Shown one piece after another: positions 5,682-5,999 of a stretch of DNA of 5,999 nt. Where the stretch lies: NCBI GenBank assembly GCA_002401545.1, contig NVTJ01000022.1, positions 6,488-12,486 on the forward strand, in the 5' to 3' direction. Each line of letters begins with the position of its first letter. Position 1 is the stretch's first letter. The notes under the pieces were generated by a model, which saw nothing but the letters and a program-made list of their open reading frames with translations, made no database searches and was not told where the DNA came from. Both the position numbers and the translations under genes were made by a program. This DNA comes from Alphaproteobacteria bacterium. Lineage in GTDB: Bacteria; Pseudomonadota; Alphaproteobacteria; Sphingomonadales; Emcibacteraceae.

Positions 5682-5999
5682 AATTTTGCCCCCTTCAGCG
5701 AAAATTCTTCGTAAATGACTTTAAAGGGTTCTGCACCGGCCCGGCGGTAGGTATCTATGAAACGTTCCCCTGGCTGGCGAATATCAACGTAAATTTTTAA
5801 AATATTCTCAATGGCCTGAACAACCTCATCTTCCGGGAATGCCCGGCCGAGTATTTTGCCAATGGCCGCATCATTGGTGGCATCGCCGCCCAGCGTGATC
5901 TGATAAAATTCAACGCCCTTCTTATTGACCCCCAGAATGCCGATATGGCCCACATGATGGTGACCACAGGCATTAATACAGCCCGACATCTTCAATTTC
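5678..5999 (-). CDS. cysI: Nitrite/sulfite reductase hemoprotein, C-terminal part
   Basis: The last 106 codons of an assimilatory siroheme and 4Fe-4S reductase, which reduces sulfite to sulfide with six electrons in the cytoplasm. The frame runs off the window edge, so the TTG at 5995 is not a start. The first visible residues, KLKMSGCINACGHHHVGHIG, carry the second half of the cluster-binding signature (C-x3-C, visible residues 7 and 11), whose last Cys links the 4Fe-4S cluster to siroheme. After it come ILGVNKKGVEFYQITLGG and, near the end, PGERFIDTYRRAGAEPFK, both typical of this family. A nitrite-reducing role is possible for the family, but the DUF934 gene directly downstream favours sulfite. 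The gene ends in a 4-base ATGA overlap with DUF934. No cysH lies between them. The promoter and N-terminal half are outside the window. Confidence 0.93.
   Translation of the reverse strand, partial: KLKMSGCINACGHHHVGHIGILGVNKKGVEFYQITLGGDATNDAAIGKILGRAFPEDEVVQAIENILKIYVDIRQPGERFIDTYRRAGAEPFKVIYEEFSLKGAKL

Noticed and set aside
5993..5995. TTG as the start of a short 105-residue iron-sulfur protein
   Set aside because: The frame continues past the window edge and the C-x3-C motif is only half of the siroheme/4Fe-4S signature, so this is the tail of a sulfite reductase.

Overview
The window looks like ordinary chromosomal housekeeping DNA from an alphaproteobacterium. This rests on protein style: a HemF of the alphaproteobacterial type, a DUF1285 / NudL-type Nudix / CCA-transferase gene string, and a sulfite reductase followed directly by a DUF934 protein. 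Base composition is roughly balanced by eye. I cannot name a genus. I see no mobile element, CRISPR array, tRNA, rRNA or phage signature, and no convincing new multi-gene system.

Left part (1-755, + strand): the 3' part of hemF, oxygen-dependent coproporphyrinogen III oxidase, cut by the window start. It converges on the next operon with only 2 bases between the stop codons.

Middle part (758-3146, - strand, read right to left): a tight three-gene operon of a DUF1285 protein, a NudL-like CoA pyrophosphatase and a CCA tRNA nucleotidyltransferase. Both junctions are 4-base ATGA overlaps, which suggests translational coupling. A good promoter candidate in the 46-base gap before DUF1285 would start transcription on the A of its ATG, so the message may be leaderless.

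Upstream of that operon on the - strand lie a YhbS-like GNAT acetyltransferase (3193-3693) with an altered acetyl-CoA loop, and an outer-membrane OprP/OprO-type porin (3795-5087) with a signal peptide, a coiled coil and a terminal aromatic residue. The 101-base gap 3694-3794 holds a nested inverted repeat. The 129-base gap 5088-5216 holds a small hairpin that displays the porin Shine-Dalgarno in its loop.

Right end (5217-5999, - strand): the tail of an assimilatory nitrite/sulfite reductase (siroheme and 4Fe-4S) overlapping by 4 bases a DUF934 protein, the end of a sulfite-reduction operon. The genes serve separate core jobs (heme synthesis, tRNA end maturation, CoA/nucleotide clean-up, sulfur assimilation, outer-membrane permeability). 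The most useful points for follow-up are the leaderless promoter, the changed GNAT loop and the two leader structures.
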